Made by a program: the position numbers and the translations under genes. Under the pieces are notes generated by a model, which did not search any database, was not told the DNA's origin, and worked only from the letters and a program-made list of their open reading frames with translations. Positions 32,839-43,644 of a DNA stretch of 64,000 nucleotides are shown one piece after another; position 1 is the first letter of the stretch, and the number at the start of each line of letters is the position of its first letter. This DNA is from Corythucha ciliata (lineage: Eukaryota; Arthropoda; Insecta; Hemiptera; Tingidae): contig CM075941.1 in NCBI GenBank assembly GCA_038030265.1, positions 41,292,164-41,356,163 on the forward strand. Reading direction: 5' to 3'.

Positions 32839-33029
32839 TTCGGTCTCACGACGTCAAGTTTGACGAGGAAAGTCTTTATTAATATTATTAGTTTTTATTA
32901 GGTTTTAAGGGTTTTGGCTTTTTTCTTCTTCTACTTCTTCGTTTCCTGAGCTTTCGCCTTCTTGTGCTGAAGGCATCGTCAGAGAACGTTTTGGGTTTGT
33001 CTTTATTTTAAATCATTGACATGTGACGA

Positions 33030-35265
33030 ATGGAAGGGTGTCAATTTCTTCTTTTGGAGGAGGTCGCAAAGTGCGTAACTTGCGGGAAAAGTGGTCACAC
33101 TGCGAACTACAGAGGCTGCTCGGTAGCGGTTGAAGTCCAGGAAGCCAGGAAGAGTGTTAAAAAAAGTAAGGTGAAAAATCCACCATCTACAGAAAGACAA
33201 AAAATAGCGCGGGATCAAAGAAAATTAGAGCAACCTAAGGAATCGCTGAAGACGCCAAAGGGCATATTGGTGAACCCAAAGACGCAGCTGACATATTCTA
33301 AAGTTGTCAATAATGCGCAAAGCAAAGAAGAAAACAAACATCAAGCCAACTGCTTCACCAAATGAGAGGGATGTTGGAAGAAATTAAAAATGATAACTTC
33401 GGTATTAGGAAGCGCCTAACGATGCTCGAGAGCAACAGCAACGCTAAGACAGGCAGGCCAACTAAAAATCCGAATAGACGATGAATAATATCAAAATTAA
33501 GTGCTGGAATGCAAATGGCCTTCATTTGCGTAAGAACGAATTGCAAATTGCAATTGAAATCAACAAAGTTGACGTTTGCCTTGTCTCGGAAACTCATTTC
33601 ACTAACGAATCATTCCTCAGGATGAAAAATTACAAATGCTACCACGCGACCCATCCAAGCAACTCTGCGAGAGGGGGGAGCGCGGTAATAATAAAAGAAA
33701 ACATATGCATCAGGAACATGCAAAAATGGAAACAGACAAATACCAAATTAGGGCGGTAGAGGTTAAAATGAAATCATACAGCTGTGTGCTAGCCAGTGTC
33801 TACTTTCCTCCTAGGTACGCCGTCCAAGTCAGAGAATATAAGGATATATTTTCCCAGCTTGGGGGTCGATTCATCATGGGAGGGGACTTCAACGCTAAGA
33901 ATACTATGTGGGGCTCGAGCATTGTCAATCCGAAAGGAAGAACACTTCGACAAGCAGTGTTGGAGGAGGGATGTGAAACGCATTCAACTGGCAAGCCTAC
34001 TTATTGGCCAGCAGATATGAATAAGGTACCTGACTTAATTGACTTTTACCTAAGTAAAAACATCGGGTGAAGTTACATATTAGTAGAAGAAAATAACGAT
34101 TTGAGTTCAGATCATTCTGCGGTGCTACTCACACTGAGTGAAAAAGTGATATTGCGACAAATCAGATCGTCTGCGTTAACCAATCGTAAGACAGACTGGA
34201 ATTCATTCAGGGTGCAACTCGATGGTTTAGTGGAGGTTGGGTCTCAAATCAACGAGGAAGAGAACATGAATGACGAAGTTGAGAAACTGACTTTACTCAT
34301 ACAACAGGTTGCCATGGACAGCACGCCAACTGTAAAGAGAAAGCTTCAAGGGTTTCACTATCCAAGAGAAATTATTGAGCTGGTCAAAGAAAAACATAAA
34401 GCCAGGAAAAAATGGCAAACTACGAGAGATCCGGGAGCCAAAGCGGAATGGACCAAGTTGAAGGAAGAGCTCAGGATCATACTGAAGGAGCTGCATCAGG
34501 AGACGGTAGAGCTTCAACTAAACGAGCTGACCAGCGATCATCATACTGAGTACTCGCTATGGAAAGCAACAAAGTACTTAAGAAGACCGACAATACAAGC
34601 TTGCCCCCTCAAAGGAAAGGATGGAAAATGGATCAAGGATGACCAGGAGAAAGCAAATGCGTTTGCTGAGCACCAAGTGCAAATATTCATGCCAAACAAG
34701 CAAGGCGACGCAAATCAGCCATTGCCGGAAATCCAAGGGATAGATGCTGACGAGCATATCCCACCGGTCACGTATAAAGAGATCTGTCAGGTGATTAAAA
34801 AAGAAATAAATCCAAAAAAGGCTCCCGGTTTTGAGGGGATTACAGGAGAAACTCTTCATCAACTTCCGAGAAAAGCGATTAGAAAAATTATGCAGCTAAT
34901 CAATGTAGCTTTTCATCAACGAAAGGTCCCAAGGCTATGGAAAATTGTTGAAATAATCATGCTTCCCAAACCAGGGAAGCAGGCGGAAGAATTGACGTCG
35001 TATAGGCCCATCTCGCTGCTACCGGTCATTATGTCCAAGCTCTTTGAGAAGCTCCTTAGTAAGAGATTAATTAAAATAATCGAGGCTCGGAAGCTAATAC
35101 CTAATCATCACTTTGGGTTTCGCAGACGTCGCTCTACACTTGATCAGGTACACAGAATCGTCAACGTTATAGAAAGAGCATTAGAAGAAAGAAATGTCTG
35201 TTCAGCAGCTTTTCTCGATGTGTCGCAGGCCTTCGACAAAGTATGGCATGACGGACTTAAGTCTC
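33030..35265 (+). mobile_element. Jockey-type LINE, 5'- and 3'-truncated, frameshifted
   Basis: The ORF1 C-terminus (33065-33363) has a gag knuckle CVTCGKSGHTANYRGC and a Lys-rich tail. ORF2 begins at 33481 (MNNIKIKCWNANGLHLRKNE) with an apurinic-endonuclease domain: SETHF, GGDFNAKNTMWGS and SSDHSAV. It is broken near 33745 and again near 34068. The third frame (34101-35265) carries reverse transcriptase motifs (KKAPGFEGITGE, LPKPGK, YRPISLLPVIMSKLFEKLL, HHFGFRRRRSTLDQV, AAFLDVSQAFDKVWHDGL). The similarity stops abruptly at about 35265, before the catalytic YADD region. The motif set fits the Jockey clade. It is a dead copy with at least two frameshifts, although long stretches are still open. 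Confidence 0.85.
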
Positions 35266-36261
35266 CTCTGCAACAGCACTCACACGGCTGTCCGCAGAAA
35301 AATTCGTGTGGTCCCCAAAACCGTGCGCGCAGCTGTGGTTAAAATAAACGGTGGTATCACAGTAACCCCTTCATTGACTCATTTGATCGATAATCCGTCT
35401 CCATTTTGTGGATTCACCCGCGTGGAGAAACTTCAAACCACTGAGCTTAAATCTAACAACTGGGGTTGGAGCTTTGCTGTGGTTTGGCCTTCTACGCGAT
35501 TCGATCCTGACTGGTTGGTATAACGCCCCCCCATCTCTTTTTTTCGACCAGTGGTGCGGATAACCTTACGGGAACCTTCCAAGCTCTACTCCGTTGAGAC
35601 GACTCTGGACGCTTGTTGAAGTTGGACACCCTATTGTGGATTAGACCGCCCCTGGTTCAAGTCATCAGTAACCTGACGCATATATCATATCGGACCGGCA
35701 GGATAACCTTGCGGGAACCTTCCAAGCTCGACATCCGTTGAGAAGACTCCGGACGCTTGTTGAAGGGAACCCCTATCGTGGACCTGACCGCCAATAGGCA
35801 TTCGTGCCAGACCGTAGAGAAGACTCCGGTCACCATTTCTATTCATTCCCTCAACCTCGGTGGAGCTTGATTGATATTACGGGGCTTAGCGACACTTGTG
35901 CCTGCCCCAGAATTCATCGAGTAAGACCGAACCTTCCCTGTCCATGCCAAACCCGGCGAAGAGACGACCCCGGACTGGATGGAACCGATCAAGGACCGGT
36001 CAACGCCATCGGTCACCTCCGATAATTACGGACAGCACCGACAAGACTAGCGGACAACGCAGCGACACCACGACCAGAGGATCTCGGAACAGCGCAAAGG
36101 GACGCTACCAGACCGCCAGTCGCGAGCTCCACGCACCGGAACAACCGGAAACCATCAGAGAAGACAATTATTATTTTTTTACCGACACCAATTATAAATC
36201 AGTTGTATTATATTGAGAATATATTGGGGCCTGTAACCCAAAGCAAACAACAGGTGGCGAC
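35266..36261 (+). mobile_element. Probable LTR and leader of another LTR retroelement
   Basis: A segment starting ATAACCTT at 35560 recurs at 35703 (GGGAACCTTCCAAGCTC, GACGCTTGTTGAAG), giving a direct repeat with a 143-bp step. Further on, TGTAACCCAAAGCAAACAACA ends in CA, and GG-TGGCGACC follows when the inserted gypsy element is removed. That reads as an LTR end plus a primer binding site. The frame up to 35520 (FCGFTRVEKLQTTELK) is unidentified. No gag follows on the far side (40340 onward), so only remnants survive. Confidence 0.45.
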
Positions 36262-36353
36262 TGTTTTATATAGAACACATGTTTAAAAAAAGAATAATAA
36301 TAAAAAATTATCAATTTGTGTTGTTCGTCAACGTTGTCTTGTTCATCTTAACA
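36262..36353 (+). repeat. 5' LTR of the gypsy element (92 bp)
   Basis: TG..CA-bounded direct repeat matching 40247-40339 except for one A in an A run. At 92 bp it is extremely short for a Ty3/gypsy LTR. TTTATATAG near its start may serve as a TATA element. Confidence 0.9.
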
Positions 36354-36375
36354 TGGCGCAGTTCGAACTTGACGC
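36354..36375 (+). promoter_or_regulatory. Primer binding site of the gypsy element
   Basis: TGGCGCAGTTCGAAC follows the 5' LTR directly. Its complement, GTTCGAACTGCGCCA, has the form of a tRNA 3' end (T-loop GTTCGAA, acceptor, CCA), so it is a credible tRNA primer site. The tRNA identity is not assigned. Confidence 0.7.
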
Positions 36376-36448
36376 ATAGCAGTCGATAATAGTACGTCAG
36401 AATTGTTTGAAAAAATCCTTGCCACGACGAGTCGTCTGACAAATCAGA

Positions 36449-39400
36449 ATGGAGTTTCATCGACCTGAACCGCTCAGTTTCGAAGGCAATATCACTGAGA
36501 ATTTTAGAATTTTCAAGGAACAGATCGACATTTATTTATTAGCGACGGAAACTCTTAAAAAAAGTCGGGAGGTACAAGTTGCCAGAGTAAAAAATCTGTT
36601 GGGACCTGAAGCCTTGCGTGTGTACAACGCGATAACCGATAGACCGGAGGGTAGTGAAACAGTCTCCAGCATTTTGAGCGATCTTGAGTCTCACTGCAAT
36701 CCGAAGAAAAATGAAATCGTCGAATTATTCAAGTTTTTCAAACGTAAACAAAGAGAAGGAGAACGGTTCGAGAGTTTTTTCGCGGATCTGAAGTCGTTGG
36801 CACGCTCATGTGACCTTGGCGACCAAGAAGAAAAATTATTGAAAACTCAAATAGTTCTGGGAATCCATTCGGATGCAATTCGGGAACGGCTACTGCAGGA
36901 AGATGCACCTCTACAGAAGTTCGTGTCATATTGCAAAGCTAAAGAACTAGCGGAAAGAAGCGCAAGAACAATTTCCGAAAGTACAGAAATAACCGTCGAG
37001 GCGATTTCACACAGCCATGGATCTCAAAAAGGCGTCAACAAACAGCTATTTGGTAACAAAAAATTCTTGCCCCAAAAATCCGTGTGCTCCAGGTGTGGGC
37101 GAATTCATGAACATAATAAGTGTCCTGCCTTCAATAAACAGTGCTTTGCATGTGGTAAATCGAACCACTTTTCGAACGTGTGCACCTACAAAAAATTTAA
37201 TTCCCCGCCGGACCAAAACGCTCATAAAACGTATGAACTCAACAAAGAAAGTACAAGTGATTCTGATTGTGAGCCAGACAGCTACAAAAATTTCGTTTTT
37301 ACTGTAAATAACAGCAGTCAAAAAGACCAATGGTTCAAATCATTCGAAATTGCTGGGGAGAAAATCAAGTTCAAGTTGGACACTGGGGCTCAAGTAAACA
37401 TTTTGCCACATTCTGTGGTTGTAAAGTGTGGTCTTCAAAAGGAAATAAGAATGTTTATTGACCATCCACCAAAACTGGAGGCATTCGGGGGTTTCAAAAT
37501 TTCGCCGCTCGGAAAGTTGGACATCGCCATCAGCCACAAAAATGTGTCTCAAAATGTACAGTTCCTTGTTGTAGATGAAGTAACTTGTGCTCCTATTCTC
37601 GGCCTGAAGTCATGTATAGACTTTAATTTAATTAAAAGGGTCGATTCCATTTCATCTGATTATCAAAAAGAAACTTTCTTTAAACAAAATACAGATGTTT
37701 TTGAAGGTTTGGGCGAGTTTCCGGATAAATACAAAATAAAATTAAGAAAGGACGCCGTGCCTAGAGCGTGTCCTCCCCGTAGAGTGCCAAATCAACTGAA
37801 AGAGAGGCTAAAGAATACTTTAGTTGCTTTAGAAGAAAAAGGGGTTATTGCTCGTGTGACTAATCCTAGTGAATGGGTCAGCAATATAGTTATCGTTGAA
37901 AAACCAGACAAGTCTTTGAGAATATGTATTGACCCTATTGAGTTGAATAAACATATTCTCCGGGAGTACTACTCGATACCCACTCTGGAAGAAATAAGTG
38001 AGAAATTGCGAAACAAAAAGTTGTTTTGCGTCTTTGACCTCAAAGATGGTTTTCACCAAATAAAACTTGATGAGGCTTCTAGTGAGTTGTGCACGTTTAG
38101 CACTTCCTTCGGGTGCTACAAGTATCTCAGGGCACCTTTTGGGCTGGTTTCCCTACCAGAAGTTTTTCAAAAACTGACCCATAAATACTTTGGTGACATT
38201 GAAGGTGTCTTTGTATATTTCGATGATATTTTATTAGCAGGGGATTCTGAAGATGATTTGAAGAAAATAACTTCGAAAGTTTTAGAACGAGCAAGAAAAT
38301 ACAACATAAAATTTAACAAAAACAAAGTCCAATATTTCGTAAAAGAAGTGAAATATTTTGGCATGATAATTGACAAAAACGGGATTAGACCAGACCCAGA
38401 ACGCATCAAATCAATTCAAAATCTTAAACCCCCTCAAAACAAAAAAGAACTACAACAAATTTTGGGTCTAATCAATTACCTTAGACCTTTCCTTCCAAAT
38501 TTGTCGGAAAATATGTCTTCTTTGTATGATCTACTTAAAGCTAAAACCGACTGGTTATGGATCCCTGCGCACGACAAACTTTTTGAAAACTTGAAATTTC
38601 AGATATCTAATTTAAATTCCTTGACACCGTTTGATCCAAATAAGAAAATTGTAGTCCAGTGTGACGCATCAAAATCAGCTTTGGGTTGTGCATTACTCCA
38701 AGAAGGCAAACCAGTGTTTTTTGCGTCGCGAACAATGACTAATGCTGAAGTGAATTACGCACAAATTGAAAAAGAGTTACTCGCAATTACCTTTGCTTGT
38801 GCGAAATTCCATAATTTGCTATACGGCCATAAAATAACCATACAGACTGATCACCAACCTCTTGTGTCCTTAGTAAAGAAAGACATGGAAAAAATTCAAA
38901 ATAATCGACTAAAAAGGTTGAGACTCAAACTTTTGCTCTACGATTTCGAACTCGAATATTTGCCTGGAAATAAAATGTTCATTGCGGATCTATTGTCACG
39001 GAACTTCAAGGAAGAAATTGCCGAAGAAGACGAAAATTCAGGTGATGTTATACATGCACTGAGGGCCTATTCTCTAGAAATCTCCCACGATAAATTGAAA
39101 CAACTTCAAAAAGAAACAAAATCAGATGAAGTGCTCTCAACTGTTCTTGCATGGTACAATGCAGGGTTTCCTCGCAAGGTCTCGGGAGAAAATGAACTTC
39201 GATATTTCTTCAAAATAAGAAATTCCCTTACAGTTGAAAACGATCTAATTTTCTACGACTCTAAATTGATCGTTCCCAAGTCCCTTCGAAAAATGACCAT
39301 CGAGACACTACATGAAACCCACCTTGGAATAACTAAAACTTTATTGCTTGCCAAAGAGCATTTCCATTGGCCGGGCATGGTTTCAGAAATTGAAAATTAC

Positions 39401-40207
39401 ATAACCAAATGTCACGTATGTCTAAAATTCAGCAACTCGAAACGAAAATTACCTTTGAAAAGTCATGAAATACCATCCATCGCTTTTTATAAATTAGGAG
39501 CTGACATAGCTGAACACAAAGGAAAATACTTCCTCATCATCGTTGATTACTATTCAAGATGGCTGGAAGTGATGAAAATTTCCACAACAAGCAGTGCGAG
39601 TGTAATAAAATGCATGAAGGACGTTTTCAGCAGATTCGGTATACCACGAACACTAGTGGCGGACAATGTGCCTTTCGGAAGTAGTGAAATGAAGACTTTC
39701 GCAAGGGAATGGAACTTCGAAATAATCACTTCAAGTCCATTTTACCCACAGAGCAATGGGCTAGCCGAAAAAGCTGTTGGAATTGCAAAGAAGATGATAA
39801 AAAAGGCAGAAGAAAAGCGCCAAGACTTGCAGTTGTACTTGCTGAACTACAGAAACTCTCCTCTAGCCAGCCTTGGTTGTTCTCCAGCCCAATTGCTTAT
39901 GAACAAGAGTCTGAGAACAAAATTAACTGTCAGGACATCTTCATTAAATTCAAAGCTCATTCCTCAATTAAAAATTCATTCAAAAATGTTGGCGAATCAG
40001 GAAACGCAAGCAAAAAATTATAACAAAACGGCGTCAAAAACAGAAGAAGAATTCAAAACTGGGGACAACATTTACGTTCAGGATCCGAAGACTAAGATAT
40101 GGGAAAAAGGAGAAATACTGGAGAAATTAGATTTCCCAAGATCATATACTGTGCGAACATATGCTAACAAGAGGGTCTTGAGAAGAAATTCGCAAATGAT
40201 TAAAAAC

Positions 40208-40242
<35 letters not shown>

Positions 40243-40258
40243 AACATGTTTTATATAG
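36449..40258 (+). CDS. Gypsy Gag-Pol polyprotein, intact, 1269 aa
   Basis: Single frame from ATG 36449. Gag covers about residues 1-210. Two zinc knuckles follow at 212-245 (CSRCGRIHEHNKC, CFACGKSNHFSNVC). The protease has LDTGAQ near 310. Reverse transcriptase spans about 430-620 with FDLKDGFHQIKL and the catalytic VYFDDILLAG near 589. RNase H starts near 734 (VQCDASKSALG, DHQPL). The integrase has an H-H-C-C zinc site at 953-991 and a DDE triad in GADIAEHKG (1017), VADNVPFGSS (1069) and GLAEKAVG (1104). No chromodomain is seen. The protein makes the element's capsid, copies its RNA and integrates the cDNA. Oddities: YFDD instead of the common YVDD/YIDD, an A28 tract that encodes poly-Lys at the C-terminus, and a stop codon (TAG 40256-40258) that lies inside the 3' LTR. 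Confidence 0.95.
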
Positions 40259-40339
40259 AACACATGTTTAAAAAAAAGAATAATAATAAAAAATTATCAA
40301 TTTGTGTTGTTCGTCAACGTTGTCTTGTTCATCTTAACA
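40247..40339 (+). repeat. 3' LTR of the gypsy element (93 bp)
   Basis: Copy of the 5' LTR with one additional A. It follows the A28-GGAACA tract that takes the place of a normal polypurine tract. The gag-pol stop codon overlaps its first 12 bp. Confidence 0.9.
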
Positions 40340-40454
40340 GCGACCATTTAATTTCTTGCATCTTCAACCCTCATCTTCGGGTCGTCCGAACGACCCCCCA
40401 TTAAGCCACGCCGCGTCAATTTATTCGAAGATCTCTGGCTTACTTACTTTCTTA

Positions 40455-40585
40455 AGCCGGATACACACATACAGTACTTGTCAAGTAACGAGAAAAATAT
40501 CAATCAATTTCCAGCGATTGCCTGGCAACCAATCAACTGAAAATTGAAAAATGTTTTGCTTGTTACCGCATGTGTGAATCTGGCT
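40455..40585. mobile_element. PIF/Harbinger-like MITE, family M1 copy 1
   Basis: The ends AGCCGGATACACACATAC and AGCCAGATTCACACATGC (reverse complement of the right end) are inverted repeats, and pairing continues through TAACGAG..AAAATAT into the centre. The element is flanked by TTA on both sides (40452-40454, 40586-40588). Length 131 bp. A relative lies at 53275-53417, sharing AATCAAT and CCAACCAACTGAAAATT-like internal sequence. Confidence 0.8.
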
Positions 40586-40886
40586 TTACTTACTACGATA
40601 CTTTTCCGATACTAAGTACTCCTTACTTAGATTAGAGAAAGGCCATAGGTTCGTGTTTTTCGCGCCCAAAAACCCACAGATTATGCATGCACGAAACAGT
40701 AGCCGTATAGGAGCCTACTTTGTTTGTCTTCCCTCGTTGAGGTGCGTTAAAAACGAACCGGGGCGGGGGGCGGGTGCCCTGTCATAGGAAAACGTCTACG
40801 TCCATGCTCAGAAGTTTGAATTTCCTGCACAGGGAATGAGTAGCGGGTGAAAGAGGTAGGAGAATAGTACCAAAACACGTGAAACT

Positions 40887-40892
40887 TTTATT
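40887..40892 (-). terminator. Polyadenylation signal of the CYP4 gene
   Basis: AATAAA on the minus strand, about 85 bp after the P450 stop codon. This is the only canonical hexamer in the immediate 3' flank. Confidence 0.55.
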
Positions 40893-40975
40893 TGACTTCA
40901 TCGATCCTTTACATCAAAAGACAAGTATTGCTTTCTTGTCCCCAAATTTGGTGTTTTCAGACACCCAAGCAAATA

Positions 40976-43644
40976 TCATGGCGAACGCGGTCGGAGCACA
41001 AATCGATGGCCTTCTTCCGCTCTTAGGACAATACCTTCGTACGGAGTCAACGGACGGTCTTTTTCCCCTTCTGGGAGTTCAACTCGAAAGTTATACAATA
41101 TTTTCGACGCGATCGTTTTAAATTCGAGCATTGCGTACTTTTGCCCTGTAAAAACATAATTGACAAGGGGAAAAAACGCAACAAATAGAGCAAATGCGCG
41201 TGCTGTGGGCTGATAAATTATACCCATGCAGTTTCGAGGACCAGCGCTGAACGGTATGAAGGCGAACGGATGTCTTTGACTGACTCGTTCCGGTAGAAAA
41301 TTGTCTGGATTGAATTCATCGGGGTTTTGATAATATTGCGAGTTTCTATGGACCAGATATATGACGATGGCGACGAGGGAGCCCCCGGGGATGGTGTAAC
41401 CGCCTGTTAAAGGGAGAAAAATTCAGAAAAAAAAATCGGTTTCTCCCGTTTTTTGAAGCGAGTACTTGGTAATTTGACGTCATTGTAAAGATGACGTGAA
41501 ATGATTGGAGCAGGAGGATACAGACGCAGAGTCTCTTTCAGGACTCTCTCAAAAAACGGCATATTTTGAAACTCTGCCGGCTTAATATTGTCGATATCTT
41601 CAATGTTTTTCCTTAATTCAACGTACAACTCCTCCTAAAAAAAATACAAAACGCTGCGAATTATCGAACAATGCCTTATTATTTCGACTGTTTATGGGTT
41701 TATTATTCATGGGTGTAGTCAAATCCGGCTTGAAATTACATGAAAATCGACACCCCACACCCCTATGATCCCAAATCCTTTGAAAATCCCCATTTTGGAC
41801 CCGCTTTTGGCCCATAAAACCCCAGGGAGTTATTTGATCAAAATGATCAGATGTTAGGACCAACTAGACCCCAAATCGAGTCTACGTGCGAAAGAACGAG
41901 TTTTTTGACCAATCCTAGGGCAAGATATGGCCCGGACGGCGGACGGACTTTTTTTTTATTTCAGATTTGGATTCTACGCTCTTTGAAACGTAAAACTACA
42001 AATTTTGAGGGGGGGGGGGTCAAAAAAATTGTTTGCGATACGATTACAAAGACTTATTATTGAGAAATAATAAGTCAAAATTGGTATTCCATTTTTATTG
42101 TGTAGTGGTGGTGGTGGTGGGGGGGGGGGGTCCTCACCTGAATAGAAGGGTGTCTCGCGAGACATTCACAGGTGAAACACACAGCTGTGGCAACTGTATC
42201 GTGTCCCTATAAAATCGTGTGAGATTGTATCGCTCAATTTTCAATAAAAAAGGGTGTTTTAATGTTATATTTTACCGCAAAAAATATTGTGTCCGTCTCT
42301 TCAAAAATGTCATCATTCGTCCGAAACACCGGATTCCCGTCTAATTTCATTCTGAGCATCATTTCAAGGAGAGCCATTTTCTTCTTTTCACCTGGAATTG
42401 TTAACTGTTTTCTCAGGGTTGCGATCATTTCAAAATATATTCAAAAGCCTCTAGGCATTCTAGTTTTGGTGGGTGACGGGTGGGGGGGGGCTGGGTCTGG
42501 AATTTTCACTCACTTGCTGACTCGTCAGTCAAGTCAAATTTGTCGCTTCCTTCCTTCAAAATTTGCTCCTCCTTTTCCCGTATTACCTGTAAAACCAGTT
42601 TTTTCCCCCAGTTAACAATTATTTTTTGGCTTTAATTTCACCAACCTTAGTGGATATGTTTCTCAATATTTTTACGTTGTTGTCCTCTTCATTCTTTTGG
42701 CCAAAGAAACGCCACATGAAGTTGGGAAACATTAGAGGTTTTGAGATTCTGTCCGCGATTAGGTGGCTCATTCTTTTTTGTTCGAAAAAGTAAATGATGC
42801 ATTGACGGAATTTGATCAATGATTACAGTTACGTACTTTCTCACGTGGATCAAATACTTTGAAACTTCATCGGTAATGCAGTCAGTCTGGAGCCCCATTG
42901 CAGTTTCTGGAATTAAACCAGAAAATTGACGGATTTCGCTTTCTATAGAACAATATTTTTCTCACCACATATCATGGAGATTGTTGTTTTAACTACGTGG
43001 TCCATCATGTCGATAGTTCCAGTGGATTCTGATTGTAAAGTACTCGTTAATTGGGAACTTTTACGGTTGAATACCTCCATGAATTGTTCTAAAATTTTAA
43101 AGTGAAAAGCCGGAGTGAGCGCTTTTCTCCTTTGAGCCCATTTGTCTCCCGTGCTGTTCACCATTCCTGTTCCAAGCCAGGGTTCCAGAAAATCGTAAAT
43201 TATGGACTTTCTAATTTCTTTCGGGTTTTTCAAAAGAACCTTTTAACACGGTGTAAAGATTAATGAGATTCAAATGAATTGAGTGCTCTCATAATGTTGA
43301 GATTTACTTCAATGTCTTTTGGGTCAGACAGCCCAATGAACGGTTTACTACCCAACCAGTGTCTATAAATATCGCCGTACGTGTTTTTCATTCTAATTCG
43401 GAAAGCTAATTCGTCTGGAAAAAAAAAAAAAATCAACGATTGAACCCGAAAGAATGGGAACTGCGTACTGACCTTGTCCATTTTTAGCCATAGACAAAAC
43501 GTTGCCCAACAGCGGCAACGGCCTAGGCCCTGGGATTTGATTCGCGAGGATCTCGGTGTGTTTGTCGGGGTGGCACAGTCGCCAAAGCCAGACGACGGCG
43601 ACGCACGAGAAAGTCGCGATTGAAACGGTCAGGAGTCCCAACAT
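40976..43644 (-). CDS. Cytochrome P450, CYP4-like, complete (11 exons)
   Basis: Eleven exons join in phase to 516 residues: 43473-43644, 43308-43414, 42966-43239, 42837-42906, 42646-42772, 42510-42586, 42276-42411, 42138-42206, 41466-41634, 41224-41403 and 40976-41145. The N-terminal membrane anchor (SIATFSCVAVVWLWRL) is followed by the proline hinge PGPRPLPLLGN. CYP4-type features: WLGTGMVNSTGDKWAQRRK with AFHF (helix C), CETAMG, the I-helix oxygen-binding motif AGHDT (321-325; the CYP4 Glu is replaced), ExxR in KETLRLYPP (378-381), and the haem loop PFSAGPRNCMG with ligand Cys near 459. It is an ER-bound monooxygenase; arthropod CYP4 enzymes act on fatty acids, hormones and xenobiotics. Substrate unknown. 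Full length, no broken motifs. Subfamily not assigned. Confidence 0.93.

Larger units (their letters stand above)
36262..40339 (+). mobile_element. Complete Ty3/gypsy retrotransposon with 92/93-bp LTRs
   Basis: This 4078-bp element has near-identical direct LTRs (one extra A in the right copy), each starting TGTTTTATATAG and ending CTTAACA. The 5-bp target duplication GCGAC (36257-36261 and 40340-40344) is perfect. It has a primer binding site, a single uninterrupted gag-pol frame and a purine tract. Intact ORF, matched LTRs and a perfect target duplication together mean a recent insertion. Integrase motifs resemble the Mag-like lineage. Confidence 0.93.

Noticed and set aside
35344..35523. 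Coding segment FCGFTRVEKLQTTELKSNN
   Set aside because: No family recognised, and it lies between a truncated LINE and LTR-like DNA; insufficient for a gene call.
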